From assembly GCA_964036275.1 (NCBI GenBank), contig OZ038434.1:19209879-19273878 (forward strand): 64,000 bases of DNA. The letters run 5' to 3'. Origin of the DNA: Litoditis marina (Eukaryota > Nematoda > Chromadorea > Rhabditida > Rhabditidae). The position numbers and the translations under genes are program-made. The notes under the pieces were generated by a model. The model had not been told where the DNA came from, made no database searches, and saw nothing but the letters and a program-made list of their open reading frames with translations. Positions 63,480 to 64,000 of this stretch are shown piece after piece (within the stretch, counting starts at the first letter, position 1; the number at the start of each line of letters is the position of its first letter).

Positions 63480-64000
63480 ACTCTCTTCTAATCTTCGCTT
63501 TTCAACCCATATTCACGAAACGTTGAAAATTGGGTACATACACCAGTAAGGTCTGACTAAGCGACAAAAATAAGTCCGTTTTCAGATGTAAACAAGTGAA
63601 AATTTAGAATGTTTCATCAAAAGTAGACCGATTTTTATATTTTCGGCTAAAAAGTAGTCCGTTTTTCGAATTTTTCTGACTAATCGGACAACCTTGCTGG
63701 TGTATGATGGAAAGCGGTTGGTTTTGAAGAGAAATTATACCCTGAACACGTGTATCACTGAGATTGGGCCATTTACTCGTAAATAAACTACCTTTCGGGA
63801 TCAAAATTTTCTTAATGAAGTGGTGTATACATAATAATGAGTAAATGTTCAAAGTTCGTGTCACTGCAATCAAAAAAACCTGCATGTTCTTGGCGAAAAC
63901 AGTGTGCAATCAGAAATTGGCACCTCATGACTTAGTATGCTTTCACTATTACTATTCAATATAACCATCGTATGCAGAACCGATTCTTTCGGCTCGACTG

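Larger units (their letters stand above)
63227..64000. other. Low-copy flank downstream of the candidate gene
   Basis: Apart from the 40-bp duplication and AATAAA described separately, I see no recognisable feature. A minus-strand open stretch at 63,604-63,909 has no supporting start or domain. Three short related phrases (AGTCCGTTTTCAG, AGTAGACCGATTTTT, AGTAGTCCGTTTTT at 63,570-63,668) suggest an old degenerate repeat. Confidence 0.5.

Noticed and set aside
63604..63909. 101-codon frame on the minus strand
   Set aside because: It starts at TTG and has no recognisable domain; one open stretch of this length is not surprising in AT-rich DNA. Revisit if transcripts map there.
1..64000. Simple fold-back sequencing artefact for the whole window
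   Set aside because: A fold-back would give mirrored variants. Here subfamilies near the centre differ between arms, the junctions differ (foldback element versus SINE fragment), and higher-order periods differ. A wrong assembly join at 31,186 remains possible.

Overview
The window is almost entirely non-coding satellite DNA from a eukaryote, probably an invertebrate animal. The only gene-like sequence is a small spliced reading frame in the last 2 kb. Its introns begin GTGAGT and two of its three acceptors read TTTCCAG or TTTTCAG. One intron is only 68 bp, which would suit a nematode, but the species cannot be named from the sequence. There are no rRNA genes, telomere repeats, CRISPR arrays or bacterial-type operons. 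The many short open frames that tile the window are by-products of tandem repetition.

Layout. (1) 1-6956: satellite family A in plus orientation, built from a 61-bp and a 38-bp module (99 bp together). It includes a perfect-looking 2,636-bp tandem duplication, each copy carrying one tRNA-derived SINE (469-706 and 3105-3342, minus strand). (2) 6957-7774: a short boundary sequence and a foldback element with two ~294-bp inverted arms around a 124-bp loop. (3) 7775-31185: satellite family B, ~134 monomers of 175 bp, plus orientation. (4) 31186-57195: family B again, ~149 monomers, inverted. (5) 57196-57244: the last 49 bp of the same SINE. (6) 57245-60634 and 61156-61830: family A, inverted, interrupted by a ~520-bp insert with a 31-bp minisatellite. 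(7) 61831-64000: low-copy flank with a candidate three-exon gene (62325 or 62462 to 63226).

The main result is the architecture A(+) B(+) | B(-) A(-). Two unrelated satellites are nested symmetrically around one inversion point at about 31.19 kb. The point itself is a near-palindrome with a 22-bp spacer. The two arms are not mirror images in fine detail: monomer variants, higher-order repeats and A/B junctions differ. A simple fold-back read artefact therefore does not explain it, although an assembly join at the centre must still be excluded. SINE 3'-end sequence sits at the right A/B junction, and a weak relative may sit at the left one.

Within the B arms there is clear evidence of unequal exchange. 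A 42-monomer block (7,349 bp) was duplicated and the two copies now differ by exactly 14 whole monomers. Nine-monomer units are tandemly doubled in two places, and 12- and 7-monomer units occur in the left arm. Such long, homogenised ~175-bp arrays suit a centromeric or pericentromeric satellite. That role is inference; nothing in the sequence proves it.
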